In this document: one piece after another, positions 26,192-34,387 of the stretch
Position numbering within the stretch: the first letter of the stretch is position 1
Layout: every line of letters begins with the position of its first letter
From: Geothrix oryzisoli
GTDB lineage: Bacteria > Acidobacteriota > Holophagae > Holophagales > Holophagaceae
Direction: 5' to 3'
Length of the DNA: 64,000 bases
NCBI RefSeq assembly: GCF_022808865.1
Contig: NZ_JAKZLB010000001.1
Coordinates: 682,001 to 746,000, forward strand
Notes under the pieces: model-generated
What the model was told of the DNA's origin: nothing
Databases searched by the model: none
What the model saw: the letters and a program-made list of their open reading frames with translations, nothing else
Position numbers and translations under genes: made by a program

Positions 26192-27345
26192 GGCTGAGGG
26201 TCGTCCCCCGCCCCGAGCTTCAGGATGCTCGAGCCATCGGCGTAGCCTTCCGTGGCGGCCTCCCGGATCTTCTGCAGGCCCTGAAGCAGGGTCTTGATGC
26301 GGTCCGCCATCTCCCCGATCTTGGCCAGCTTGACCTCCTCCGGGTACTTCCGCTGGAGCATCTCCACCTGCATGGAGATGACCGCCAGCGGGTTGTTGAT
26401 CTCGTGCTTGAGGGTTCCCGCCATCTGGCGGAGGGTCTCCAGCCGCTCGGTGGCCAGGGCCTGGCGCGTCTGCCGGTCGGACTGGTCGAGGGCCCGACCC
26501 AGCCGGGCATGGCGGACGACCAGGGAGCCGCGGCGCGCGAAGGCCTGGAGAATGGCCAGATCCAGGCGATCGAAGGGCCGGTCGCTGGAGGTGCGCTCAA
26601 GCCAGAGGGCACCGACGGTGCCTTCCTCATCGGCCAGATCGGCACACAGGAGCGGACCAGACCTCGGGGCCTGGGCGCCCGTTCCCTGGAACCTGGGATC
26701 CGCCTCCGGGCGGTTCGAAAGGACCGCCGTACGCTCCCGCGCCACGTAATCCAGCACGGACTGCACCTGTTCCGGCCCTGCCTCCACGCTTCCGATCTGA
26801 TGGACCGTGCACCAGCCCTCCGGTTCCTGCCGCCGGACGAACAAGCCGCGGTCGCCCGCCGCCAGGCGGAGGGACTCCTCGAGGATGATCTTCTCCAGAG
26901 CGTCCGAATCCACCTCCTCCAGAAGCTTTTCGGTCGCCCCGTACAGCTGTTTCAGCTCAGCGAAGAAGGTCCGATCCGGATGGGCCTGCATTTCATCGAA
27001 GAAATCGCCCACCCGTTCCACGAAGGTGGTCCCGTCCAGGCCAGGGAAGCCTTCGGTGAAGGACAGCCGCCAGGTGCCCAGCAGCAGGACATCCCCCTCC
27101 TGCAGAGGCCGGCCCTGGGAAGGATCCACCGGAAGGCCGTTCAGGGTGGTGCCGCCGGCCGCTCCGAGCGCCTTCACCTGCCACTGGCCCTCCTTCCGGA
27201 AGAGCTCAGCGTGGACAGGGGCCACCGTATCCAGGTCGGGTCGCGCCACGGGGCACACCGAGGAATCGCGGCCCAGCAGGCACGGATCCTCCACCACGGC
27301 ATGCCGGAAGGGCTGGTTCCCCTCCATCCATGACAGATAGGGCAT
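26188..27345 (-). CDS. FHA-GAF sensor with a histidine-kinase phosphoacceptor domain but no ATPase domain
   Basis: This is a 385-residue cytoplasmic protein. Residues ~15-97 form an FHA domain (LLGRD, then TTLNGLPV and GDVLLLG), which binds phosphothreonine. Residues ~145-280 look like a GAF domain (LEKIILEESLRLA ... GALWLERT). Residues 300-365 form a DHp/HisKA helix pair with the H-box LKHEINNPLAVI, His314. The protein then ends within 20 residues; the N, G1 and G2 boxes of a HATPase domain are absent. The next base pairs belong to the convergent gene, so this is not a frameshift visible here. AAGGAG lies 6 bases before the chosen ATG. It may be a scaffold or phosphotransfer partner of Ser/Thr kinases. 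Confidence 0.82.
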   Translation of the reverse strand: MPYLSWMEGNQPFRHAVVEDPCLLGRDSSVCPVARPDLDTVAPVHAELFRKEGQWQVKALGAAGGTTLNGLPVDPSQGRPLQEGDVLLLGTWRLSFTEGFPGLDGTTFVERVGDFFDEMQAHPDRTFFAELKQLYGATEKLLEEVDSDALEKIILEESLRLAAGDRGLFVRRQEPEGWCTVHQIGSVEAGPEQVQSVLDYVARERTAVLSNRPEADPRFQGTGAQAPRSGPLLCADLADEEGTVGALWLERTSSDRPFDRLDLAILQAFARRGSLVVRHARLGRALDQSDRQTRQALATERLETLRQMAGTLKHEINNPLAVISMQVEMLQRKYPEEVKLAKIGEMADRIKTLLQGLQKIREAATEGYADGSSILKLGAGDDPQP

Positions 27346-27393
27346 CGGGACTCCTTTCCCCGGTATCTCGGGACGCGGCACCCCGGGCTTTAA

Positions 27394-27693
27394 TCAGGCG
27401 GGCAGAGGATAGCGCGTGTCGCGGGTGCGGCTGGGGCGGAAGAAGAGCAGGGTATGACCGATGGTCCAGACATGCTCCAGGCCCGGTACGGCGGCACAGA
27501 GAGCCGCCGCAGCCGTGGCCTCGTCCTCGAAGCTGTTCTGGTTGATCTTGATCTTCACCAACTCGAGGCTGTCCATCATCACGTCCAGTTCGGCGGCCTG
27601 GGCGGGGGTCACCCCACCCTTCCCCACGTGCATGACCGGTTTGAGTTTGTGGGCCTGGGCCTTGAGGAACTGGCGCTGTTTCGAGGTGAGCAT
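27394..27693 (-). CDS. yhbY: YhbY/CRS1-type RNA-binding protein
   Basis: This 99-residue single CRM-domain protein shows LTSKQRQFLKAQAHKLKPVM, HVGKGGVTPA (the GxxG RNA-contact loop is GKGG), ELVKIKINQN and a C-terminal VWTIGHTLLFFRPS. YhbY binds pre-50S ribosomal particles and takes part in large subunit assembly. CGGAG sits 6 bases before the ATG; the longer in-frame reading upstream overlaps the peptidase gene and lacks a ribosome site. It is divergent from the M64 peptidase gene, with promoters sharing 44 bases. Confidence 0.92.
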   Translation of the reverse strand: MLTSKQRQFLKAQAHKLKPVMHVGKGGVTPAQAAELDVMMDSLELVKIKINQNSFEDEATAAAALCAAVPGLEHVWTIGHTLLFFRPSRTRDTRYPLPA

Positions 27694-27714
27694 CGTAACT
27701 CCGTGGGACCAGTC

Positions 27715-27720
27715 TATCTT
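27715..27720 (+). promoter_or_regulatory. Candidate -10 box for the M64 peptidase gene
   Basis: TATCTT lies 17 bases before the preferred ATG at 27738, with GAGGTG at 27728-27733 between. The predicted transcript leader is about ten bases. Confidence 0.35.
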
Positions 27721-27737
27721 GGATGGCGAGGTGTCCC

Positions 27738-29129
27738 ATGCTCCGCCCCCTGCTGCTCTCCCTTGCCGCCCTGGCCTGCCTGGCCGCCCCACCCCGCACG
27801 CTGCGGGTGGACTATGGCCACACGGGAGATGCCGTCTCCGAGCGGTTCGGCGTGGACCGCGTGGTGCTGGAGCCCCTGCCCTGGCCCGGGGACCCCGCCA
27901 AGGCCGTCGACGGCAGCAACCTCGGGAAGTACTGCTTCGAGGTGGCGGACAGAGCCACTGGGAAGCTCCTCTATTCCCGGGGCTTCGCCAGCATCTTCGG
28001 CGAGTGGGAGACGACGGACGAGGCCAAGGCCCTGAGCCGCAGCTTCTCCGAATCCCTGCGTTTCCCCCAGCCAGAGGCCCCCGTGCGCGTCCAGGTGAAG
28101 AAACGCGACGAGCAGAACGCCTTCAAGACCCTCTGGACCTTCGACCTCGATCCCAGGGACCCGCTCATCGAGCGGGCTCCCGCACCGGAGGCTGGCGCCC
28201 TCATCACCCTCCAGAAGACCGGCGATCCGGCCGGCAAAGTGGACTTCCTCATCCTGGGCGACGGCTACACCGCCGCCGAGCGCGGCAAGTTCGAAGCCCA
28301 GGCCCGCAAGGTCATGGAGCTGCTCTTCCAGCAGTCCCCCTTCAAGGAGCACCGGCAGGACTTCAACGTGTGGGCCCTCTGCCCCGCTTCCACCGAAAGC
28401 AGCATCTCCCGGCCTTCCACCGGCGTCCACAAGCGCACGCCCCTGGGAGCCACCTATGACGCCTTCGGCAGTGAGCGGTATGTGCTCACCTTTGACAACC
28501 GCGCCTGGCGTGACGTCGCGGCGCAGGCCCCCTACGAGTTCGTGGAGATCCTCACCAACTCCGAGACCTACGGCGGCGGGGGCATCCACAACCTCTACAG
28601 CACGGCCTCCGCGGGCAACAGCACCATCGGCTACCTCTTCGTCCATGAGTTCGGCCACCACTTCGCGGGCCTGGCGGACGAGTACTACACCTCCGACGTG
28701 GCCGTCACCAACAGCCCCGCCCGTCCGGAGCCCTGGGAACCCAACGTCACGGCCACCCCGAAGCAGCCCAAGTGGGGGAACCTCCTGACCCCCGGCGCAC
28801 CCCTGCCCACCCCATGGAAGAAAGACGAGTTCGAGACCCACAGCCACGCCTTCCAGACCGAGCGCCGGGCCATCCGTGCCGCGAACAGGCCCGAAGCCGA
28901 GATGGATGCCCTCTTCGCGCGGGAGAAGGTCTTCGAGACGAAGCTGCTGGGCACCGATGCCCACAGCGGGAAGGTGGGCGCCTTCGAGGGCGCCAACTAC
29001 GAGGCCAAGGGCTACTTCCGCAGCCAGGAGGACTGCATCATGTTCACCCGCGACGATGTGGGCTTCTGTGCCGCGTGCAAGGCCGCCATCGAACGGGTGA
29101 TCCGGCAGTACGCCGCCTCTAAACCTTGA
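27738..29129 (+). CDS. Secreted M64 family (IgA peptidase-like) metallopeptidase
   Basis: This 463-residue exported protein has the signal MLRPLLLSLAALACLAA. The zinc motif HEFGHHFAGLADEYY (HExxHxxGxxD) is the M64 pattern. VDFLILGDGYTAAE and a HRQDFNVWALCPAS segment, also typical of M64, precede it. An N-terminal beta domain (residues ~25-150) corresponds to the M64 N-terminal domain. Two cysteines in FCAACK near the end may bind metal or form a disulfide. Bacteroides and Clostridium homologues include IgA-cleaving enzymes, but here environmental protein degradation is likelier. The start with GAGGTG upstream was chosen over an ATG at 27723. Confidence 0.88.
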   Translation: MLRPLLLSLAALACLAAPPRTLRVDYGHTGDAVSERFGVDRVVLEPLPWPGDPAKAVDGSNLGKYCFEVADRATGKLLYSRGFASIFGEWETTDEAKALSRSFSESLRFPQPEAPVRVQVKKRDEQNAFKTLWTFDLDPRDPLIERAPAPEAGALITLQKTGDPAGKVDFLILGDGYTAAERGKFEAQARKVMELLFQQSPFKEHRQDFNVWALCPASTESSISRPSTGVHKRTPLGATYDAFGSERYVLTFDNRAWRDVAAQAPYEFVEILTNSETYGGGGIHNLYSTASAGNSTIGYLFVHEFGHHFAGLADEYYTSDVAVTNSPARPEPWEPNVTATPKQPKWGNLLTPGAPLPTPWKKDEFETHSHAFQTERRAIRAANRPEAEMDALFAREKVFETKLLGTDAHSGKVGAFEGANYEAKGYFRSQEDCIMFTRDDVGFCAACKAAIERVIRQYAASKP

Positions 29130-29155
29130 ATTTCGTCGGGGGTCCAGGATCCTCC

Positions 29156-29184
29156 TTGGATTTTTGTCCAAGTGCGCCCACAAT
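29156..29184 (+). promoter_or_regulatory. Candidate sigma-70-type promoter of the Ser/Thr kinase gene
   Basis: TTGGAT (29156-29161) and CACAAT (29179-29184) are separated by 17 bases. Transcription would start near 29191, only about 6 bases before the ATG at 29197, and no ribosome site is visible, so the message may be nearly leaderless. Confidence 0.45.
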
Positions 29185-29196
29185 CTTCCCACTCTC

Positions 29197-31758
29197 ATGC
29201 ACCCAACTGGAACCCGTCTTGGCCCCTACGAGATTCAATCGCCCCTGGGTTCAGGGGGCATGGGCCACGTCTACCGCGCCATCGACACCCGGAACCAGCA
29301 GCCTGTGGCCCTCAAAGTCCTGGGGGGGCCGCTGGTCCAGGTCGAGGAGCGGCTGGCCCGGTTCCAGCAGGAGGCGCGGACCCTGGCAGCCATCGAGCAT
29401 CCGGCCCTCCCGGCGATCTACGAATGGAACACGGATGGGGAGACCCCCTACATCGCCATGGAACTCCTCGAAGGGGAGACCCTGCAGCAGCGGCTGATGC
29501 GCGGCCCCATCCCCCCCGGGGAGACCCTGGACCTCGCCCACCAGCTCGCGCTGGGACTGGCGGCCACCCATGAGCGGGGCATCATCCACCGGGACCTGAA
29601 GCCCGGAAACCTCTTCATCACCACCGAGGGCCGACTGAAGATCCTGGATTTCGGGCTGTCCAAGGCACTCCCGGGCCTGTTGGATGAGCAGACCCTGATC
29701 CAACGCCCCGAGACGAGCCACCAGACCCAGGTGGGGACCATGATGGGCACCATCGGGTACATGGCTCCCGAGCAGGTGCGGGGTCGGGAGGTGGATCCCC
29801 GCGCCGACCTCTTCGTCTGCGGCATCCTGCTCTACGAAATGCTCTTCGGGCGGCGGGCCTTCTCGGGGGATTCCCCCGTGGAAGTGCTCAACGCCATCCT
29901 CAAGGAGGAACCGCCCCTGCGGGCCGCCTCCCCGAGTCCCTATTCGCCGGAGCTGATCGGGCTGCTGAAGCACTGCCTCGAGAAGAACCCGGAGGACCGC
30001 ATCGCCTCGGCCCAGCAGCTGGCCTCGCGGCTGGCGGCGCTCCAGCGCAAGGGGATCGCCCCCCATGGCTTCGCCCGGCTGTTCCAGGGCCGGATGGGGC
30101 GGGTGGGCTGGGCCGCCCTGGTCCTGCTGCTGTCCGCCCTCAGCCTCGGCATCGGCCACCACTGGGGGCACCAGGATCCCCCGACCCTCAAGCGCCTCAC
30201 CTTCCGGCAGGGCCTGATCCGGAATGCCCGGTTGAGTCCCGATGGACAGGAGGTGCTCTACAGTGCGGCCTGGTCCGGGGCCCCGCTCCAGATCTTCTCC
30301 ACCCGGCCCGACAGCCCCGAAAGCCACACCCTGCAGCTGCCCGAAGCCGACCTGCTCGGCCTGTCCCGCTCGGGAGATCTGGCGATCGCCCTGGGCAGCC
30401 GGCCCATCCAGAGCTGGCTGTGGCGGGGCACCCTGGCCGTGGTCCCCCTGGCCGGAGGCGCCCCGCGGGCCCTGATGGAGGGCGTCCTGGCCGCGGACTG
30501 GGGCCCGAACGGGTCTGAGCTCCTGGTGGTCCGCAACCAGGAGGGCAAGGCCCGGCTTGAGTTCCCTGCGGGCAACCCCATCGCCGAATCTTCGGGCTGG
30601 ATCAGCCATCCCAGGGTCTCCCCCAGAGGCGACCGCATCGCCTACCTGGAGCACCCGGTCTCCGGAGACGACGCGGGCTATCCCGTGGTGGTGGATCGGC
30701 AAGGTGCCCGGCTCCCCCTGACGGCCCTGTGGCCGAGCATCCAGGGACTGGCCTGGAAGGGGGATGAGGTCTGGTTCACGGCCGCCGAACACGGCGTGGC
30801 CCGCGGCCTCTATGCCGTGAGCGGGAGCGGGGGCACCCCGAGGCTGGTCCTGAAGGTGCCTGCGCCCCTCACCCTGCACGACATCTCCCGGGATGGGAGG
30901 CGCGTGCTCCTCGCCAAGGAGGTCATGCGCACCGGGATCCAGAGCCTCCGGCCCGGAGCGGACCGGGAACGCGAACTCTCGTGGCTGGACTGGTCGCTGG
31001 TGCAGGACCTCTCCGCCGACGGCTCCACGCTGATCTTCAACGAGCAGGGGGAAGGGTCCGGGGCCCACTACGACATCTACCTGCGCAAGACAGATGGAAG
31101 CCCGGCCGTGCGCCTGGCCAAGGGGGCCTACCCGATCCTCAGCCCGGATGGGCACCGCGTCGCCGCCCTCGCCGAGGGGATGCCCCACCGGATCCAGATC
31201 CTCCCCACCGGAGCGGGTGAGGTCCTCACCCTCCCCGATTCGGGCCTGGAGACCTTCCATCGGCTGCGCTGGTTCCCCGACGGGCAGCGCCTGCTGGTCC
31301 AGGCCAACCGCCACGGCGAGGGCACCCGCCTGTTCGCCGTACCCCTCGATGGCAAGCCGGCCGAACCGCTGACTCCGCCGGGGCACCAGATCTTCGGCCA
31401 GCCCATCAGCCCGGACGGCCGCCGCATCGTCACCCGCGTCAGTGAACAGGAGGACCAGATCTTCTCCCTGGACGACGGCAAGTCCCAGCCCATTCCAGGC
31501 CTGCAACCCTCGGAGCGGGTGGTCCGCTGGACGCCGGACGGCAAGGGGCTCTGGGTCGTGGATCTGCACGAGATGCCCTGCCCCGTCCATCACATCGACC
31601 TCGCCACAGGCGCCCGGAAGCGGCTCCTGCAGGTCGCCCCGGAGGATCTGGCGGGACTGGCGGTGAGCAACTTCCTCCTCACCCCCGATGCCAGGGGTTA
31701 CGCCTACGCCTACCGGCGGGTGCTGTCGGAACTCTACCTCTACGAAGGGCTGCGCTGA
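29197..31758 (+). CDS. Membrane Ser/Thr protein kinase with C-terminal beta-propeller (TolB/PD40-like)
   Basis: In this 853-residue protein, residues 10-285 are a PknB-type kinase. The glycine loop is LGSGGMGHVY, the ATP lysine is K40 in VALKVL, the catalytic loop is HRDLKPGN (D133), DFG is at 151-153, and GTIGYMAPEQ follows. One transmembrane helix (about 304-321) follows, and the remaining 530 residues carry repeats of the RLSPDGQEV, ISPDGRRIV, SPDGHRVA type, a WD40/TolB-like propeller facing the periplasm. This architecture is abundant in Acidobacteriota and probably couples an extracytoplasmic signal to phosphorylation. The start is the ATG matching the kinase N-terminus; no SD is seen. 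Confidence 0.92.
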   Translation: MHPTGTRLGPYEIQSPLGSGGMGHVYRAIDTRNQQPVALKVLGGPLVQVEERLARFQQEARTLAAIEHPALPAIYEWNTDGETPYIAMELLEGETLQQRLMRGPIPPGETLDLAHQLALGLAATHERGIIHRDLKPGNLFITTEGRLKILDFGLSKALPGLLDEQTLIQRPETSHQTQVGTMMGTIGYMAPEQVRGREVDPRADLFVCGILLYEMLFGRRAFSGDSPVEVLNAILKEEPPLRAASPSPYSPELIGLLKHCLEKNPEDRIASAQQLASRLAALQRKGIAPHGFARLFQGRMGRVGWAALVLLLSALSLGIGHHWGHQDPPTLKRLTFRQGLIRNARLSPDGQEVLYSAAWSGAPLQIFSTRPDSPESHTLQLPEADLLGLSRSGDLAIALGSRPIQSWLWRGTLAVVPLAGGAPRALMEGVLAADWGPNGSELLVVRNQEGKARLEFPAGNPIAESSGWISHPRVSPRGDRIAYLEHPVSGDDAGYPVVVDRQGARLPLTALWPSIQGLAWKGDEVWFTAAEHGVARGLYAVSGSGGTPRLVLKVPAPLTLHDISRDGRRVLLAKEVMRTGIQSLRPGADRERELSWLDWSLVQDLSADGSTLIFNEQGEGSGAHYDIYLRKTDGSPAVRLAKGAYPILSPDGHRVAALAEGMPHRIQILPTGAGEVLTLPDSGLETFHRLRWFPDGQRLLVQANRHGEGTRLFAVPLDGKPAEPLTPPGHQIFGQPISPDGRRIVTRVSEQEDQIFSLDDGKSQPIPGLQPSERVVRWTPDGKGLWVVDLHEMPCPVHHIDLATGARKRLLQVAPEDLAGLAVSNFLLTPDARGYAYAYRRVLSELYLYEGLR

Positions 31759-31764
31759 ATTCGT

Positions 31765-32139
31765 CTAGCCGGGCCCGAGCATACGCCGGAAGAGCCGCCC
31801 CGCCAGTGCCCCGGCGAAGGCCAGGCCAGCGCCAAGCACGCCCATCATGATGAGTTCGATGGGCCACAGATTGTGGGAGGTCGGGTCCTTCGCCCCGTCC
31901 ACCAGCACGCGGACCATCACCGCGCAAGGCACGGCGGCCCCCGCGACGAGGGTTCCCCGGCCCAGTCCGAGTTCTGTCCACCCGGCCGCCCAGGCGGAGA
32001 TGCCCGCGAACACCAGGCACCCCAGGATGGCGACGGGCCGGGATAGGCTGAACCCGTTGTAGGGGGCCAGCCACCAGGGGATGCCGGTGGCCAGGAAGGC
32101 CGTCGTGAAGCAGACCTGCCAGGGTTTCAGACTGCGCAA
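31765..32139 (-). CDS. Small inner-membrane protein, unknown function
   Basis: This 124-residue hydrophobic protein has about four membrane segments (CFTTAFLATGIPWWLAP, PVAILGCLVFAGISAWAAG, a LVAGAAVPCAVMVRVLV stretch and IELIMMGVLGAGLAFAGALAG) and a basic tail. I do not recognise a family. The start is decided by a TTG at 32139 placed one base after the uvrB stop, with GGAGG in the last uvrB codons 6 bases upstream. In-frame ATGs further up lie inside uvrB and lack ribosome sites. Translation is probably coupled to uvrB. It converges with the kinase gene, 6 bases away. Confidence 0.7.
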   Translation of the reverse strand: MRSLKPWQVCFTTAFLATGIPWWLAPYNGFSLSRPVAILGCLVFAGISAWAAGWTELGLGRGTLVAGAAVPCAVMVRVLVDGAKDPTSHNLWPIELIMMGVLGAGLAFAGALAGRLFRRMLGPG

Positions 32140-32140
32140 G

Positions 32141-34192
32141 TCAGTCCTCCACCGGTCCGGAAGCCATGAGCAGCGGGGAGTCCCCCGCACCCAGCAGCCG
32201 CTCCCGCCGGGCATGCAGGATGCGGTCGCGAACCGCCGCCGCATCCTCGAACTTCATCTGGGAGGCCAGCTCCTTCATGCGCTTCTCGAGCTTGGCCACC
32301 TCGCGCTCGAAGGCCTTGTCCTCCAGGTAGAGCAGTGGTTCCTCTGCTGCCGTCTCGACCTTGGGGACATTGATGAACTCGCGGGCCAGGGCCTCGCCCA
32401 TGACGTCATCCAGGTTGCGCTTCACCGTCTCGGGCGTGATGCCGTGCTCGAGGTTGTGGGCCAGCTGCTTGTTCCGGCGCCGCTCGGTCTCGCCGATGGC
32501 CTGCTTCATGGAGCCGGTCATCACATCGGCGTAGAGGATGGCCCTGCCGTTCACGTGGCGGGCGGCGCGGCCGATGGTCTGGATGAGGCTGCGGGTGTTG
32601 CGGAGGAAGCCCTCCTTGTCCGCGTCCAGGATGGCCACCAGGCTCACCTCCGGCAGGTCGAGGCCCTCCCGCAGCAGGTTGATGCCGACCAGCACATCGA
32701 ACACGCCCCGCCGCAGGTTCTTCAGCAGCTCCACCCGCTCCAGCGTGTCGATCTCGCTGTGCAGGTATTCGGCCTTGATGCCCAGCTCCTGGTAGTAGGC
32801 GGTGAGCTGTTCGGCCAGCTTCTTCGTGAGCACCGTCACCAGCACCCGCTCGTCCCGCGCCACGGTCTTGCGGATCTCCTCCAGCAGGTCGTCCACCTGG
32901 CTGCCCACGGGCCGCACCTCGACCATGGGATCGACAAGGCCCGTGGGCCGCACCACCTGCTCCACGAAGGCCCCGCCGCTCTGCTGCAGCTCGTAGTCGC
33001 CGGGGGTGGCGGAGACGTACACCACCTGCTTCACCCGGGTCTCGAATTCTTCGAACTTGAGGGGGCGGTTGTCGAGGGCGGAGGGAAGGCGGAAGCCGTA
33101 GTCCACCAGGGTCGTCTTGCGGGAGCGGTCGCCGTTGTACATGCCGTGGAGCTGGCCTGTGGCGACGTGGCTCTCGTCCATGAAGACGATGAAATCTTCG
33201 GGGAAGTAGTCCAGCAGGGTGTGGGGCGGCTGGCCGGGCTGGCGGCCGTCCAGGAAGCGGCTGTAGTTCTCGATGCCGCTGCAGTGGCCCATCTCCTTCA
33301 TCATCTCCACGTCGTAGATGACGCGCTGATGGAGCCGCTGGAGTTCCACGATCTTGCCGGCGGCGCGGAACGCGTTCTCCCGTTCCTCCAGCTCGACCTT
33401 GATGTCCCTGATGGCGGCCTTGAGCTTGTCCTCGGGCGTCACGTAGTGGGTCTTGGGCCAGATGGTGAGCTCGTCCAGCTTCTCGAGGACCACGCCGCGC
33501 AGGGGATCGACCTTCGAGAGGCGCTCCACCTCGTCGCCCCAGAGCTCGATGCGGTAGGCCACGTCCTCGTAGGCGGGGTACACCTCCACCACATCGCCCC
33601 GCACCCGGAAGATGCCCGGCTCGAAGCTGAGGTGGTTGCGCTGGTACTGGATGGCCACCAGATCGCGCAGGAGCATGGCCCGGTCGATGCTCTGCCCGGT
33701 CTTCAGGCTCACCGAGAGGTTCAGGTACGACGAGGGGTCGCCCAGGCCGTAGATGCAGCTCACGGAGGCCACCACGATGGTGTCGCGGCGCTCCAGCAGG
33801 CAGCGGGTGGCGCTGAGGCGCAGCTTCTCCAGCTCCTCGTTGACCTTCGCGTCCTTGTCGATGAACAGGTCCCGCTCGGGCACATAGGCCTCGGGCTGGT
33901 AGTAGTCGTAGTAGCTGACGAAATACTCGACGGCGTTCTCGGGGAAGAACTGCTTGAACTCGCTGAACAGCTGGGCGGCCAGCGTCTTGTTCGGAGCGAA
34001 GATCAAGGCGGGGCGGCCCGCCCGGGCGATGGTGCTGGCCATCGTGTAGGTCTTGCCGGAGCCCGTCACCCCCAGCAGCGTCTGGGCCCGCTCGCCGCGC
34101 TCCAGCCCCGCCACCAGCTGCGTGATGGCCTCCGGCTGGTCCCCGGCGGGCTGGTAGGGCGATACGAGCTTGAAGGGGATTGCCTTGGCCAT
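32141..34192 (-). CDS. uvrB: Excinuclease ABC subunit UvrB
   Basis: UvrB is the damage-verifying helicase-like subunit of nucleotide excision repair. It shows Walker A in [14 protein letters not shown], the beta-hairpin region [31 protein letters not shown], the DESH-type box FMDESHV, helicase motifs RPTGLVDP and [13 protein letters not shown], and the C-terminal UVR domain that contacts UvrC ([18 protein letters not shown]). It is 683 residues, full length. No ribosome site precedes the ATG; the upstream 195 bases contain a repeat-like, low-GC polypyrimidine tract. Confidence 0.97.
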   Translation of the reverse strand: MAKAIPFKLVSPYQPAGDQPEAITQLVAGLERGERAQTLLGVTGSGKTYTMASTIARAGRPALIFAPNKTLAAQLFSEFKQFFPENAVEYFVSYYDYYQPEAYVPERDLFIDKDAKVNEELEKLRLSATRCLLERRDTIVVASVSCIYGLGDPSSYLNLSVSLKTGQSIDRAMLLRDLVAIQYQRNHLSFEPGIFRVRGDVVEVYPAYEDVAYRIELWGDEVERLSKVDPLRGVVLEKLDELTIWPKTHYVTPEDKLKAAIRDIKVELEERENAFRAAGKIVELQRLHQRVIYDVEMMKEMGHCSGIENYSRFLDGRQPGQPPHTLLDYFPEDFIVFMDESHVATGQLHGMYNGDRSRKTTLVDYGFRLPSALDNRPLKFEEFETRVKQVVYVSATPGDYELQQSGGAFVEQVVRPTGLVDPMVEVRPVGSQVDDLLEEIRKTVARDERVLVTVLTKKLAEQLTAYYQELGIKAEYLHSEIDTLERVELLKNLRRGVFDVLVGINLLREGLDLPEVSLVAILDADKEGFLRNTRSLIQTIGRAARHVNGRAILYADVMTGSMKQAIGETERRRNKQLAHNLEHGITPETVKRNLDDVMGEALAREFINVPKVETAAEEPLLYLEDKAFEREVAKLEKRMKELASQMKFEDAAAVRDRILHARRERLLGAGDSPLLMASGPVED

Positions 34193-34387
34193 GGGAAGAA
34201 AAGGAAACCACGAAGACGCGAATAAAAAAAGAAAGAATAACCACTCACGCCGAGGACCGCGGAGAAAGCGGAAACCGCGGAGAAGAGGCAGGCCTTCCTC
34301 GTCCGCGATCTCTGTTTATCTCTTCGTTTCTCTGCGAGTGTGTTGGTCCGTTCTGCTTCCGGTCTTCGCGGCCGATTGGCCTGCCGT
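34193..34387. repeat. Low-GC intergenic block with repeat-like motifs between fabF and uvrB
   Basis: This stretch is compositionally unlike its surroundings. It carries CCACGAAGACGCGAA, an A-rich run (34221-34240), ACCGCGGAGAA twice (34256-34266 and 34274-34284, 18-base period) and a TCTCTG/TTTATCTC/TTCGTTTCTCTGCG stretch. Motifs of the CACGAAG and CTCTGCG type recur as dispersed intergenic elements in many bacterial genomes. Only one copy lies in this window, so repeat status is inference. The uvrB promoter must lie here. Confidence 0.5.

Noticed and set aside
29251-31593. Open frame of 780 codons antisense to the Ser/Thr kinase
   Set aside because: The plus-strand kinase motifs are intact through the whole region; the antisense product shows no domain.
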